This document shows, one piece after another, positions 23,350 to 36,200 of a stretch of DNA of 64,000 bases. Within the stretch, counting starts at the first letter, position 1. Each line of letters begins with the position of its first letter. The stretch lies in NCBI GenBank assembly GCA_024196135.1, contig JAMQCK010000031.1, forward strand, positions 92,971 through 156,970, written 5' to 3'. The notes under the pieces were generated by a model. That model saw only the letters and a program-made list of their open reading frames with translations, was not told where the DNA came from and searched no databases. This stretch comes from Pleurotus ostreatus/Saccharomyces cerevisiae fusant. Its lineage: Eukaryota > Opisthokonta. The position numbers were made by a program, and so were the translations under genes.

Positions 23350-24110
23350 TCAGATGTTGTGCTTGCAGTATGGACAAACCTTGATCTTCCGACTGAAAGA
23401 TCAAGTATTCAGACACGGCGATGACGGGAGAATAAAAGGGCACGCACGCGGCCGGGGAACCAGGTCTCGCTAAAGCATTCTGACACTTGGGACAAACGAG
23501 TCCCAAGGCGGAAACATACGAACCGTGGTCACGTTGAAGCGACTGCTGGCCTGTTGGCCGCGTTGGACCTATGGGAGTACCTACCGGAGGGGGGAATGAA
23601 CCGACTGGCGTCGTCGAAAAAGTGGAGGGACCGTACGAGGAGGGGGCGTATTCTGGGAAAGATGAGCTGGACTGGAAAGTAGTGTTAGTTCCTTCGGCCA
23701 TAAGGGATTCAAGTTCGAATACTGACAGGGTAGCCCTGTAAGCGCGGTCAGTATACGTTCAGCGTCTGTCAGATGGGACTTACTGGGGGTGTTGAACCGG
23801 TCCTGCGAGTCGCGCTGGGATGATCGCGAGCGATGTGGTCCGCAAGTGCTTGACGGCTCGGAACGCGAGCCGCGCAGACCCCACAGCGAAGGGCCTGATG
23901 TTCTTTCTGGATGTGCTGTGGATGGGACGTGCTCAGGGCGCCAGCGCGCATGACGGGGATGAACCAGCTCACCTGCTCGAGACCTTTCTCATCACGAAAG
24001 GATTTCTTGCAGGTTGCGCACTTCGGGTGGTTGGGGGCCTTAAGAATGTGTTCCTCCAAGGCGTAGGTCGAGGTGAACAACTGACCGCAGGTGTTGCACG
24101 GCTTGGACAT
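23350..24110 (-). CDS. C2H2 zinc-finger protein with C-terminal zinc ribbon
   Basis: Five exons: 24110-23973, 23915-23784, 23735-23727, 23671-23448 and 23392-23350, in phase, 181 residues. Three C2H2-type fingers begin at Cys5 (CNTCGQLF, His21, His28), Cys31 (CATCKKSF, His47, His52) and Cys57 (CGVCAARV, His73, His78). A Ser/Pro/Tyr-rich linker follows. The C-terminus has two CxxC knuckles, VCPKCQ and KVCPYCKHNI, likely to bind one further zinc ion. Intron 1 splits the second finger just before its first His. The third exon is only 9 nt (Gly-Tyr-Pro), inferred from splice signals on both sides. Skipping it also keeps the frame. Probably a nucleic-acid or protein-binding nuclear protein; the target is unknown. 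Confidence 0.72.
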
Positions 24111-25121
24111 TATAGCACGAGTAGGATAGATGAGTAGAGGGATTTTTTGGATGGGTAGGAGGAGGTCGTTAGTGAAGCTTTTATAGATGTGGTGGCGTAG
24201 GTGCGCACCGCGGAGGTATCGTACGCGCTTCATCCCAATGCTGTCGAGAAGTTGAGCGGAAGCGAGAGGTCGAGTCAACGATCGTGGGCGCTGGGGTAGG
24301 TCTCTCGTCTTCGGACAAAGGCCGGTAGGTAGCTCTGCGTGTCCCACGTCCAGGTGAAGCAATACCGAGAGGCCGGAGGACGAAGAAAAGTCAACCGGAG
24401 AATAATGAGCAGATTAGAGTGACTGGCCTACGCATTTACGCGGCTCATTGCATGTTCCCATCAATTACATGTTGATCCCAAAACTCAGCGACGTTGGAAG
24501 CGCCCACGTTAAGCCTCGCCTCTGACTCTACTCATCGCTTTATGGCCGGGGTGAGTCACCTCAAGAGCGCCACAAGAGTCACTGAAGGGCCTTCTGGAAA
24601 GCTGATACTGCCGCTTTACTGACTTGTAGGTCTAGAGGTGTACGGAATGATTCCCGGACAATCGGAGTATATTCTCTAGTCATTATGGGACGCTGTACGG
24701 TATACTAGGGCTATCCTACGACTCAGGAAGGTGACGGCGCCCACTCTAATCAGCATGAAGGGCGCCTGAGAGGTAACAAGCGCCAAAGTCGCTGTTGACG
24801 GCAGACCCCGGCGGCACCAGCAGGCCGGTTGGCGGCCCGTCTTATCCGGCATCAACAGCTTTCGGCCAGTGCCGACATCGTCACCTACAACCTCCCCTCA
24901 TCTCGATCCTTCAGCACTCGACCGAGCTCCTTCAGGTTGATCAATATCTGTGAAAACTGTTTTCTACACTGTCTTCGTACTCCAACGGCCCTTACACCGG
25001 TCCAGCTCGCTACGTCATCTATCAGGAAGCCTCGCAACTCATAGACGCCATCGCCGCCGACAACCGCTTTCTTTGACCAAGAAAATTAGAAACAAATCTC
25101 GACGCTCTTTATAACACTACC
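24111..25121. other. Divergent intergenic region
   Basis: About 1 kb between divergently transcribed genes, so it holds both promoters. TTATAA at 25109-25114 sits just before the start of the plus-strand gene. No gene is seen in the middle. Confidence 0.5.
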
Positions 25122-26128
25122 ATGCACTTTATCAAACGATTGAAGGGCAAGGAGCGCGCTGCAGATGCCCCGCCGCCGGCTTGGGCACCAGCGCCTGAAA
25201 TCTCAGTTAGTGGCCCTCCCTCATCATGCGCCTAGGTCTTGCTTACAAAATTCATCAAGCATGCAGATGGCTTGTATAATGACGCTCCAGACGAGGAGTA
25301 TCAGAGCGCCGAAGCTTTCTGCGAGGACCATCTTCCCGACGCACCACGCCTTATCCCAGTTGCCGCGCTGGAGGCAATGCAGACACTCGGTTGTCGTGCA
25401 TGGGGCATAGAGCCACCGAGAACGCCGCGCTTTGTAGGGCATATATCACGACCGGATGAGAACAAGGGTGGCGTCCCCGTTATTCGCATTCAGACGCAGA
25501 AAGCATGTCGCAGCACCTGTCTGCTTAGCGACCTCCCCATTGTGGCGGGCATGTACAACGCCCCCGGAAAGGAGGGCGCTTATTTCGAGATCAAGGTCTA
25601 CCAAATGGACGGTATCGTCACGATTGGTGAGTTTCTTCCTGCTGCCTTGCGACGGACAAGCCCCTCATCCCCATCGCAGGAACTGCTTGTCGCCCCTATC
25701 CCGAATGGCGGCACCCAGGCTGGAATCGCCTCTCCGCTGCCCTCCACCTCGACGACTTCCGCAAATTTTTCGAGGACCCGGACGGCGGACGCGACTACGA
25801 TACCGGCGGCATCCTCACGCGCCTCCGCCCGGGCGACGTCGTCGGCTGCGGGTACGAGGTCGGAGGCGGGTGCCTATTCTTCACGTACAACGGTATACCT
25901 CTTCCACCCGCGTTCTCTGGCATCTTCTTGCCGAAGCACAACTACGACGTGTTCGCGGCGGTCGGGGTGGAGGGCGCGTGTGATGTAGAGGTTAACTTCG
26001 GGGGCGATGTATTTATGTGGAAGCCTGGAAACGAGTGGGCGTGGCGTGTTGAGGGCATCGCGGGCAGCATCGCCGGTCCATCAGGCGAGCACGGCGACGA
26101 GCTGCCATCCTACGAGGATTCCAGATAA
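25122..26128 (+). CDS. SPRY-domain protein (Ssh4/Ear1-like region, no membrane anchor)
   Basis: Three exons: 25122-25205, 25260-25626 and 25680-26128, in phase, 299 residues. It begins MHFIKRLKGKERAA and enters a conserved region at SHADGLYNDAPDEEYQSAEAF. The SPRY core includes GAYFEIKVYQMDGIVTIGTA, RPYPEWRHPGWNRLSAALHL, GDVVGCGYEVGGGCLFFTYN and DVEVNFGGDVF. The arrangement resembles the SPRY region of fungal Ssh4/Ear1, which help sort cargo into multivesicular bodies. This protein has no membrane segment and no PY motif except a near match (LPSYED) close to the C-terminus. A soluble Rsp5-adaptor role is possible but is inference. The first exon is short and the acceptor at 25259 was chosen for phase and family fit. 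Confidence 0.75.
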
Positions 26129-26415
26129 ATAACGGTCCTTGGCCTTATCTGATTCCTTTACGATATGCTTACCGTCGATGTAATTGTACTTGTGCAATAT
26201 TTATTCCTCATATGCATACTTTTCTATCCTTCAGTGGGAGTTCGTTGATTCCCAAAACAATCCGATCAGCCATTGTTACTACAGGTCCAATAATTTACAA
26301 TATTACATGTGAGCTTGTGCAGGTAAAGAGCGAATAGCAAAGACTGTCTCGCGCGGAGGGGCGAATCCCGGAGGCTAGAGGGTAGTGGGGGGGTAACGAG
26401 ACGCAGGGGCATGGT

Positions 26416-28361
26416 TCATGTCGCATCCCTTAGGCTGTACGCCTCGTCAACGCTGGCGATCCGGCCATGGTCGTCCATTCGGGCGCTACGGGCATCGTCA
26501 GCGATAGGACGAGAGGCCTAAGATGACTGACACGTACAGAGTCTCATCCTGCAACGTCGTGTGGTCCTTCACGCGCAGATGCACCATCGGGAGCGCGAAA
26601 ACCAAGCCCGCGACCAGCAAACACCACTCCGACAAAAAGAGGTGCATGTACGGTACGCGCTTGTAGTCCGCGTACCACCCCGCCGCCGCGCCGGCGGACT
26701 GAAGGGACTTGTAGAAGCCGGCGAAATGCGCGAGCTTCGCGGCGTCGTTCGACATGGCGCCGATGAGCCAGTAGGTCGTCGTTTGCCACATCGAGTCGAA
26801 GATGCCCATGAAGACGTAGCAGAGGATGTAGCCGACGTATTTGGAGTCGTAAATGTCGTAAGTGGGGCGGGATTCGCGGGTGTAGGTCCTGTGTAGGGAT
26901 AAGATAAGGGGTCTGGGCAATTGAGATACTAGCGCACCTCTGATAGAAGTACGCCCAGATGTGGACGACGAAAATCATGCAGAAGAGGATTGTCCACCCG
27001 GCGAAGGCGCGTAGGCGACGGGGTAGGCGGTGCTGGTCGAGGAGGATGCCTATTGAGACAGAGCCTATGACCTGGGCAACCCAATAGACGATATTGTTTA
27101 GCGAGCGCGCCCGAATGTTGAAGATAGCGGCGTTGTAGTCGTTGAATTCTGCCGTAATGGTTAGCTCAGCGCCCACAAACCGACAGATACGCCCACGCAC
27201 GCCAAGTATAGAACCAATTCGACACGAAAAACATCGGGAAGAGCAAGAGGATCATCGGGTCCGTCTTCACCGTGATGTACAGTCCGTAGAACTCGGTCCT
27301 CCAGCTCGGATGTCGCGGGTTCGCCAGTCGCGAGCCGTCGCTGCGTACCATGCTGCGCGGGTCGACCATCAACAGTGGGATTAGCACGCCAATGCCGGTC
27401 AACACTAGGAAGGTGATCTACATGATGATCAGCACGCCAACGACACGTAAAGGGGCGCAGTGCTCACGTAGGTCGAATTATTGACTGGGAGCGCATGACT
27501 CGAATCAGTACGTTATCCCGCCAGCGTCCAGCATAACACGCACCAGCACCCGCCTACAAAGCGAGTTAGCCGGGGCATAACTTCGGTGCATGCGGACTGA
27601 CCCGTGAGTTGTAGTTGGCACCCAGTGACACCGCCGCGCCGACTATGCCGCCCAGGTTGAAGATGGCCCAGAATATGCCGATGAAGCGGCCTTTCTGGTG
27701 CTCTTGGGGGTAGGACAGCATGAGGGAGCCTTGCGCTGTCCATAGCATGCCTGCGCAGATGCCCAGGACCGCCCCTGCAGCAATGACGAACCTGCTCGCG
27801 TCTTGGTGGATGTTCATGGCCCTAAGCTTTGTAAGTTGAAGCAAGGGGGATTGTCTATACGACGTACAGATAGGCCCCAATGTAGAGGGAATAGCCGATA
27901 GTACCGAGGAAGAGGGTATACCGTGGCCCGATCGTGTTATTGACAGTACTTGGTGGGAAGCGTCAGTGGGGGGTAGGCTTGCAATTCCGTGGACGTACCC
28001 CGCGAAGAACGCAGAGACAGCGAAAGCAAGATACAACGCGGCATTCGCGCTCGCGCTTGTTCTTGCATCTAGCTGTCCGCCCGCCCCCAAGCCATTGAGG
28101 GCATTGAACAGGCCTGGACGTCATTGTTAGCAGGTATCACACCCATAATGAACAGAGCACGCACCCGGGCACATAAAGCACACGAACCCGAGCATAACCA
28201 CCTGCACGCAATCAATACCTTCCCCGCACGCGGATCGCGAAGCATTCGCAAGGCACCTGAACTACGGGGCGGGAGTACATACCCCGCACGCCCCTTGGGG
28301 GCGCCGCGCGGGCCACGTACGAGCTCGAGTCCCAGCTGTATTTTTCAGCCTCGGACGCCAT
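26416..28361 (-). CDS. UNC93-like major facilitator membrane protein
   Basis: Ten exons: 28361-28257, 28201-28165, 28113-27999, 27948-27868, 27821-27598, 27484-27468, 27417-27201, 27148-26938, 26888-26538 and 26485-26416, 475 residues. Family blocks run FNALNGLGAGGQLDA, GICAGMLWTAQGSLMLSYP, GRFIGIFWAIFNLGGIVG, ITFLVLTGIGVLIPLLMVDP, SNWFYTWQFNDYNAA, FNIRARSLNNIVYWVAQ and FAGFYKSLQSAGAAAGW, which match fungal UNC93-like (DUF895) proteins with about eleven membrane helices. The substrate is unknown. The C-terminus is short and cytosolic. Exon 6 is only 17 nt. The donor of exon 5 (A|GTCCGC) is weak and the junction there is the least certain part; all other joins are in phase with consensus signals. 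Confidence 0.82.
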
Positions 28362-31300
28362 GACGGGGAGTAGAAAGGGATAGCGGAAGGGGAAAGGCTG
28401 GAACGCGACGAGCGCCGCTTCCCCTTATACCTATCGGTCACGGTTGATGCAACGGTATCGAGAATGATCTCCCACGGACGACCGTCGCGCCCCCCTGCAT
28501 ACTAGTCCCTGATGCTTATCTGGGAGCTGTCGACCATTTTTCTGAGACGTCTCTTCAGTTGACCGAACGGCCGTCGATGCCGAGCGTCGGCGCGCCCTGG
28601 CTGGGCTCCCAATTGGTTGAACTTTGGTTGAACTCTCCAACGCCTGTCCCGTCTTTGAATATGGGCCTGCGCATCATTGGAATTCTCCTTGGCATCTGAT
28701 GCCTCCGTCTTCAGCTGAGAGGTCATCCACTTTCTGCGTCGGCAAAGTGGGGCACCCGCTGTCTTTCTGCTGATGTTGCAGCCATATCTTTCGACGAAAA
28801 GAGTAGAAGATCCGACCAAGTCGCCAGCGAAGAGCGGACATTGAGTGCTCGGTAACTTCCGGCAAACCAAGCACTCGCATACAATGATCAAGTTCGACCC
28901 AGTTTGCGCCACCGTGTCTCGCCTTCCGTCAGGCTGTGCGCACTCATGAAAATCCTCCGAGTATAGCATAGAGACTACAGCATCTTGGAGAGAGGCTCTT
29001 GAGCATCTCCGTCGAAGGAAACGACTGTGTAATGACGAGGCAAAAATATATCCTGAGGATGTAGAGATGATGTTCTCGAGGGAGTTAGCCGCCTCATGTT
29101 CAGAAGATTGGAGTCCTGGCGTAGACTAGAAGAAGCTTGAGAAGGAGGAGGGTCATGGATCGACCGAGACCTGATAGCGACCTAATTTCCGTCCCTCGGC
29201 AATCATGCATCGTTTCGCGGAACCAGATGAAGAGCGTCCGTCATTGACACGGATCGTCATACGCGAAGTGCAGCCACCGTTTTGCGCTTCCGGACGAGTA
29301 GAGGCAAGTGATCGAGGGTTGAAGAAGGACGACGATGAAGGACAGGTAATGGGCATACCCAAAGCAATCTTTTCATCTATCGACTGATACGGCCGGGCGT
29401 GCAGTCTTGATGCAGGGTCATACTGAGCTAGGCTGATCTACGACGCGTAGATTTCCGAGTGCGTCGGTTCAAAGAAAAATTAGCCGCTCTTCCACCGCGA
29501 TTTCTAGGAGCACAATCTCTTTATTGAGCCTTAAGACGCCTGAGGGCGCAACGAGTAGCGTTGCCACCAGGCGTAGCCTGTAAAGAGACGCATCCATACT
29601 GTGGAGTTCTACCACCACTTCGAATCGACTAGGTTCCTGCGGGTGTTCGTAAGCTGACAGTCCGTTCACATTGTCAGCCACGCCCGCCGTACCTCCTGCG
29701 CTTGTGGACGGAACTGAAAGATGTCGATAGATGATGTCCCTGATCAGCAAGAGGCGGATAGCACCGACGCCTCCGTATTGCAGCTCGAGAGCTCACCTGA
29801 CTACACGTTCAGCGTGAAAATATCGAGACGGCGCGCATGACCTTCATGCCCCTGCCACGATCAGCACCAAGGACGGTCGCACAGAATCAAGCGTCTCATC
29901 TAGCCAACGACGCGATCATGGCGAGGTCGTCTGACCTGCGGTCGCTCTTCAAGAGATCGAGCACAACTTCTGTTCTGGGAAAATTGGCCACAAAATCATG
30001 CGTGAATATCCGCGTGGGTACGCTGCCACCCAGCGGCGGCAATGCTACCGAGAAGCATCATTATATTCGCCAATTATCACGCGGGCGGTATGGTTGACGA
30101 ACCGTTCAATGGGACGTTCGCCGCGGTCCGCGCGAGAGCGGTCCAATTCACAAAGCGAAGGTAGGTCGCCTATCAAAGGGAAGGTGCTATACGGCCCGAA
30201 CAGCCTGCAGTCAAGCAGAAGATCAGCAAATAGGAAGAGTGGACATCGAGTCGCTTCTTTGCGCACTGGGACCGGTGCGCCCAGCGCGCAGAAGTAGAAC
30301 AACGGCGAGATGCACTGCTGAGCGACGCAGGGATGATCAGGCCGTCTGACTGCTCGGTAAGTGGTATAGCGAAGAGAAACGGTGTCAATGAGATCGAGCC
30401 GCCCGGGCGGATCGTAGCGCGCTCGTCAGTGGATCAGCAGAGCGCGCTGCCAGTGTAGCATGCGGCGCTCTAGCTAGCAGCGCCTCATTCAGTCCAAGAG
30501 CAGCCTCTGTCGCTCATAAAGATGGGGTCTTCACGCGATTGAGAATTCGCCCTTCATATACTAGACATTGATCGGCGGCGAGGACGGGCTACCCACATAA
30601 GTATAGCAGCGCAGTCGAACAACACGGGTCGAGCAGATATGAAGGCTGATGCTGAGCCCGATACGCTGAACAAGCTCAAGAATCAGCGAGACAGCCGTCT
30701 TGGATGATTGTCCTTAATCGAGGGAGCACACCGGCCTGAGATGAGGGTGCATAACGGCGCAGAACAAGGGAGTGAACAAGGTTAGATCGTGGGAACAAAC
30801 CCCTCAGCGCTGCGGCACGTTGACATTTGGCGAATGCCGGTCAATCACGTGCGCCATTGTTCTTTTTCGCCTCAAATTCTATTGTCTTCGGAGCGCGTTC
30901 ACCTCGCTCTTGAGAGCTAGCAAAGACACTCGTTTCCGACTAGCTGCTCGCCACATAACCGCGTAAATTAGCTCTCAGGATGCCTACCCCGTTTCGCTAA
31001 CAGTGACAAGGCCCGCCGGACACGGACGCGGAGGGACCTGACCGAGGGAGTAGCAGACCTGCCTGAAGCTGCATTCGCTCGGCTCAAGGCCCATCGTGCT
31101 CGGCGCAAGTGCTGTAATTGTGCTCGGCGTGAGGGCTGCTATCATGCGCGGTGCAAGGCCCACCGCAAGCTGACAGAGTGGATGAACTGCAACAGATGCA
31201 AATGCACGATGTATGAATTCCACAGTGGTACATATCCAGTCTATAGACTGCGTGCGTACAGCAAAGCACAAAGCAACTGTCCGATGTCAGAACATGCCCG

Positions 31301-31684
31301 GGAACATGAACCAGAGAGAGTACAATTAGGATGAGTACATGGCGGGGAGGGAAGGGGTGTAATGTGAGGAAGCGGTCGTGACGGTGAAGGAAGAGGATGG
31401 TCGTGAGGGGAGAAGGAGTTCGTGAGTGAAGAGGTTCGTGAAGACAAGGTGAAAAGGGTGATTGTATAGTGGATGAAAGGGGATATGCAGGCTGTGCAGA
31501 AAACTGCGTCGGCCAATGAGGGGAAGAGTGGTATGTGCGAGGTGAGGACAACAAGGGCTAGATGGCCCGATCCGCCAATCCGACGAGGGACGAAGAATGG
31601 AGGGTAAGGGCGTGCCAGCGCAAATGAGAAGCATGCCGACGACAATAAGCAACTCGCCGATGAAGATAGGCACGATGTGGGTGC
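28362..31684. other. 3.3-kb stretch without recognisable genes
   Basis: No supported gene. The promoter of the UNC93-like gene lies next to 28362. Minus-strand frames at 28502-28969 (155 codons, with CECLVCRKL) and 29469-29750 (93 codons) look mildly protein-like but match no family and lack clear splice partners; they may be decayed genes. The 31.3-31.7 kb part is the 3' flank of the next minus-strand gene, where CT-rich sequence gives hydrophobic spurious frames. Confidence 0.4.
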
Positions 31685-33230
31685 CTAGTAGCAGAACGCC
31701 GCCTCCGTGACCTTCCTCGACTCCTCGTCCTCGATCGCCGCCGCGCTGTCCATGACCGTCGCGTGCGAGTGCATGACCGGGTTTACCGCGACGCGCGGCG
31801 CCTCCGTTGTCAGGCTCCCACTCCTGTTCGATCGCCGACTCGGCGCGACCGAGGCCTTGCTTGGGCGGCGCACGGGCGCGCTGCCGCTATTGTACTGTGT
31901 ACCGTTGTTGTATTGTGAGGCGGTGCCCGTCGACGCGTACCCCTTCCCATTCGGCGACGCATACCCGCCCCCCATCACATTCGCCCACTCGGCCTGCGAG
32001 CCGAGGGACTCCGTGCGCCGGCGGGGCTCGTCACTGCTGGAAGCACCGCGCACTGCCCGCTGCGCGCGGGAGAGCGAGCCGACGACCGAGCGTCGGAGGT
32101 TCGAAAGCGAAGTGGAGGAGAGGAGCTTTTGCCGGGTAGGGTGCGAGGGGGTGAAGGATGAGGGAGGTGCGTTGAAGGATGAAGGGGGGGCAGTACCTGC
32201 CTGCCGAGGGAATGAGGATGGCGGTGCTGGTGCATGCCGGGCGAAGGACGACGGCGGCGCCTTGGCGGAGGAAAGCGGCGTGGCGCGAGCAGGGGGTGAT
32301 GATGAGGAAGGGGGCGTGTAGGCGGAAGGGGGGGTGGATGTGCGTGTTTTCCGGGGTGGCAGGGGCGGCTTGCCAGAAACGCCGTCCTCGAGGACAAGGA
32401 CGTCGTACTCGTTGATGGCAGCCGGTATGCGGTGCGCGACGGTCCGGAATGCGTCGTCCAGGGGGGACTCTATTGTGTCCGACGGCGCGTATGAAGAGAC
32501 CGTATGCGTGAGTGACGGGGCCGCATGCGACATGTCGCTGTGTCCCGTGCTGCTCCCTGGGGATCCGCCCTCGCACTCGTTCGACGTCGTCCGGTCGAGA
32601 CAAGAGCCCTCGCTAGAAGGGGAGGGCGGCGTATCGGATGACGAGGCGTGCTGTTCAGCCTGCCGGGCGCGCCACGCCAGCTCGATCAGCCGTGCCTGCG
32701 AGACCTCACTGTTGTCCGCATCCGGGCTGGGAACAATGGGCGAGACGACGTCTAGCTCCTTCTCGCGGGCGCTCAGGTCCTTGGGCAGCAGCCCGCGCTC
32801 GCGCAGCGCAGCATTGCGGCGCGCGACGGCGTGTGGGTCTTCTGGCTCCGACTCAGCCTCGGTTCTAGAGCCGGATCGGAGCGTGGTAGAGATGCGCCGG
32901 ACGAGGGGCGCGGCGGGAGGTCTGTGCAAACGTGGTCAGGGAATGTATAGCGCGTTGTATGAGTGTGCGACATACGGAAGCGAGGGGACGGGTGGTATGG
33001 TCATGTCCCTGAAGTGTGGTGTGAGCGTGATTGCTGGAGCGCGACGTGCGGACGACGTACCTGTGCGATCGCCGGCCTGCGGTCGCGGTAGAGGTCGACT
33101 CTGCTCCTCCTGGTGTCCTGGGAAGGCTCTTTTCGCTCTTGTTGAAGAGCTTGAGCTTAGAAAGGGACAAGTTGAGTGATTTCTGGGTGCGCAGCGAAGG
33201 CGCGTCTGCGGGTGGCTGGACCGCGAGCAT
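31685..33230 (-). CDS. Ser/Pro-rich protein of unknown function
   Basis: Two exons, 33230-33061 and 32921-31685, separated by a 139-nt intron and in phase, 468 residues. The N-terminus is basic and Ser/Lys-rich (SLNLSLSKLKLFNKSEKSL). Then comes LVRRISTTLR and a block that looks ordered: HAVARRNAALRERGLLP followed by KDLSAREKELDVVSP. The rest is disordered, with four PPSSF repeats around residues 290-330 and many SR/SP sites. The chain ends DEESRKVTEAAFCY, a pattern that reads like a conserved tail. No membrane segment or catalytic motif is seen. I do not recognise the family. Many potential phosphorylation sites suggest a regulated scaffold; that is inference. Confidence 0.72.
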
Positions 33231-36200
33231 AGGGGGTGTTGTGGCCGGGGATCGTTTAGAAAGCTTTTGTCGGTGGTGGTGGTCGGGAACAAGGAGCAGC
33301 GGTCAAAGGGGGAGCAGTAACTGCGGAGGAGCAGCATGTCGGGCTTTATATGATGAGCGCGCGGGGCATACCCCAGATCTACGATCTGATCTGGACCGGC
33401 ACAATACGCCGGAACGGGTGAGAATGTTCCGCGCCCGGGCCTGCTCCTCCCCATCTCCATCTCCTCGGAAGAAGGGCTGCTCTGTCGCCGTATCCTTGGA
33501 GAACTTCAGAACTAGCAGCTAGAAATTGCGACTCTGTAACGATTTCCGCCCGTTCTTCCTGCCTCAGTGGCCCAAAATTGTGGGATGACATCACGACGCC
33601 TTTTCTTCCTTTTTGGGCACACCGCAGTCAGCAGCCTGTGCACCGCGCTCCCCCTGCTCCAGTCAGCATGGGCCCGCGCTACGACCACCGGGTGCAAGGT
33701 TCAGGCAACGCGCGGACGGCTGCCAAGGTGTCCCCAGGATCCGGGTGACATGGGTACAGGAACAGCGCGTACAGTCCTGCCTTCTCGAGGGCGTGGAACG
33801 TGGTCAGCTGCCGCCATCGTACCATTGGGGATCCCCATCTACTTCCCAGGACATGCAGCCTGATAGCTACTCACAGAAGATGCCTGAATGCGGTGGCCGG
33901 CGGCGGGCGTAACAGAAGTATTGCTCGCAGACTTCTTTTTACTTTCCTGCAATTCATCCGCGCGCGTTCTCACTAGCTCTCCCCGTCGTCAAGTCGCCCG
34001 CCACCTTCCCGCCCCGCTAAAACGTTGGCTGATCTTCGCACTGAGGCGCCCCGGTTCCCGTACTCTCGAGCTAGTAGACCGGACGTGATTCAGGCGCTGC
34101 TAGCACGGCGCCATCCATCGCATGCGCGTCGACGATGATGAGCGGCGCGTCGAGCCCGTGATTAACAGAGCCATGACGGGATAACCAACGGCGGTGGCGC
34201 ACGCCTTCACCCCGCTCCAAGAACCGTGTCCCTCTCAGCACCTTCACGTTGCCCTTCTGCTGCGCAGCGTCGCTTATCGCACCACCCGGCCGCACTTCTC
34301 TTCCCTCTTTTCTTTCGCCGTCGCCATCTTCGAGGGAGGGCATCGGGAGCGCGCTGATTCTGCATCACAACAAGCGATTCCTATATCACCGACTCAAGCA
34401 ACTGGGCAGATTCGCTGACGTTGTTCTCGCACGCCTCTGCGATCCGGTACCGAGTACTGGACTTCCGAACGGCGGTGAGCTCATTGTTGCCCATGCCCGT
34501 AGCTCATCGATGCATCTCTCCCTATGGTCGTCCAACGCTGGTTGCTATGATGGCGCTCCGTGCAGTTCCGTCTTCAACCTACTTAACGGACTCCGTCTTC
34601 GTCGCCGTATGCAACCCCGTCTTCAACGGCGAGCGCTACCTTATCTCGAAGTACGCGTAGCTATGCTCTGAGTAGCTACGACCTACCGCAAGAACCCGCT
34701 GCTAGTTCTCGTCTAGTTCTCTCGTATCTTACGGCTTGCCTGCCCTCCTACGCCCCGCCTCGCACCAATCCGTCCCGGTCAGACCTCAGACGACTTGCCG
34801 TACGGTCGAACTTCCCTGTCGAGCAGCCAGGATCGACGACGGATTCAGACTTCCGACCAGAAGCAGACCTGGCGACAGCGGACGTCCATCACTCAAAACA
34901 AGCGTTTGAGATGATCTTTCGTAAGTGCCTTATGCTCGTCGGCATGCATATGACCCACGCAACGCGTACAACGCACAGACGAAACAGACGAGACTAAATA
35001 GTCACCGACGCATACAGGCGGATTTACGCATTCACGCACACCTAAGACACGGACGCGCCAGAAGTCCTGGAGTTGCGTCGTGGCCCTAAAATCCTTCCTT
35101 ACGGGGTTACTTCCTCGCTTCCTTTTTAGCACTCGCGTGGGTCCTTTTCTTGGAGCAGCGTTTGGAGCCTCCTCGCTCGCGTGCGCATCCGCCTCGGACA
35201 CGTGGGCTTTGTTGACTGCGAGTGCAGTTCGTTGACTGCGCGTGCGACTTGCTGCGGTGCGGCTCGCTGGCTGCCAGTGCAACTCGTTGGCTTCCAGTGC
35301 GGCTCGTTGACTGCCAATGCGGCTCGCTGGCTGCGGTGCGGCTCGCCAGTGCGGCTTTCTGACTGTTACACCTTGCTGATCTTCCAAAGGCCTTCTTCCG
35401 CTCAACCTCAGCTTCAATCTCCCGCCCGACCTGGGCGTCACAAAGCTTGTCGACTATTCTCCCGCCCGCCTTCGATGGATCTGCAGTCTGCTTTGCTTCA
35501 GGCTCGGGCCTCGACGTTTGAGGAGGGAGCTGTTTGCGCCTTCGGCCACCTACCGTCCACTGCTCGACCCTTCTTTCGCCGCGGAGGCTGCTTCTGTCCT
35601 CGTCTGAACGCCTCTCTCAGCCGCGGAGGAAGCCGAACATCTTTTGCGTCGGCGCCTACTGCACGTCAACGTCTCTCTTCTGCGTCACGTCTGTCACCTA
35701 CAAGACCGATGTCTATCACCTCCAGGGTAGTAACTGCCGCTGCTTCGACGAGGATCTTGCATGGCTTCGATGCAAGAGTCGCAACGGAAGGCATTGACGC
35801 CGGGCGCTCTTGTTTTGTGTTATACCGCAGCCCGAGGTTTCTTGGGCAATGTATAAATTCCGGCGGGGTATTTGTTGCTGCCTGTAGTTTCTGAATCTCA
35901 GGTGGGGTGGGAAACAGGGACGATAGGTCGATTCCTAACACACAACCGGATCCCAATGTTAACCTCTCGTTACCTCGGCTTTTGCCTGCCGCGTCGTCGG
36001 AGTACACCATAATTACGCCCCGCTGCAACTAATACATTGCTGAGTATACAGCTACCTCTATCTGGCGGCTCTCAGGCATCGGTCGACGAGGCAGCTCTTT
36101 GCGTCCTCTCAGCCTGAGGCTGCAGGAGTTGAACATAGAGATCACGTGCTGCGGAACCGTTCCGCACGTGAGGTGACGTCGTCTCATGTTCGACTGTTAC

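Noticed and set aside
31326..31673. Hydrophobic minus-strand frame just after the stop at 31685
   Set aside because: It looks like a membrane segment but lies after a stop in the 3' flank and is driven by CT-rich DNA.
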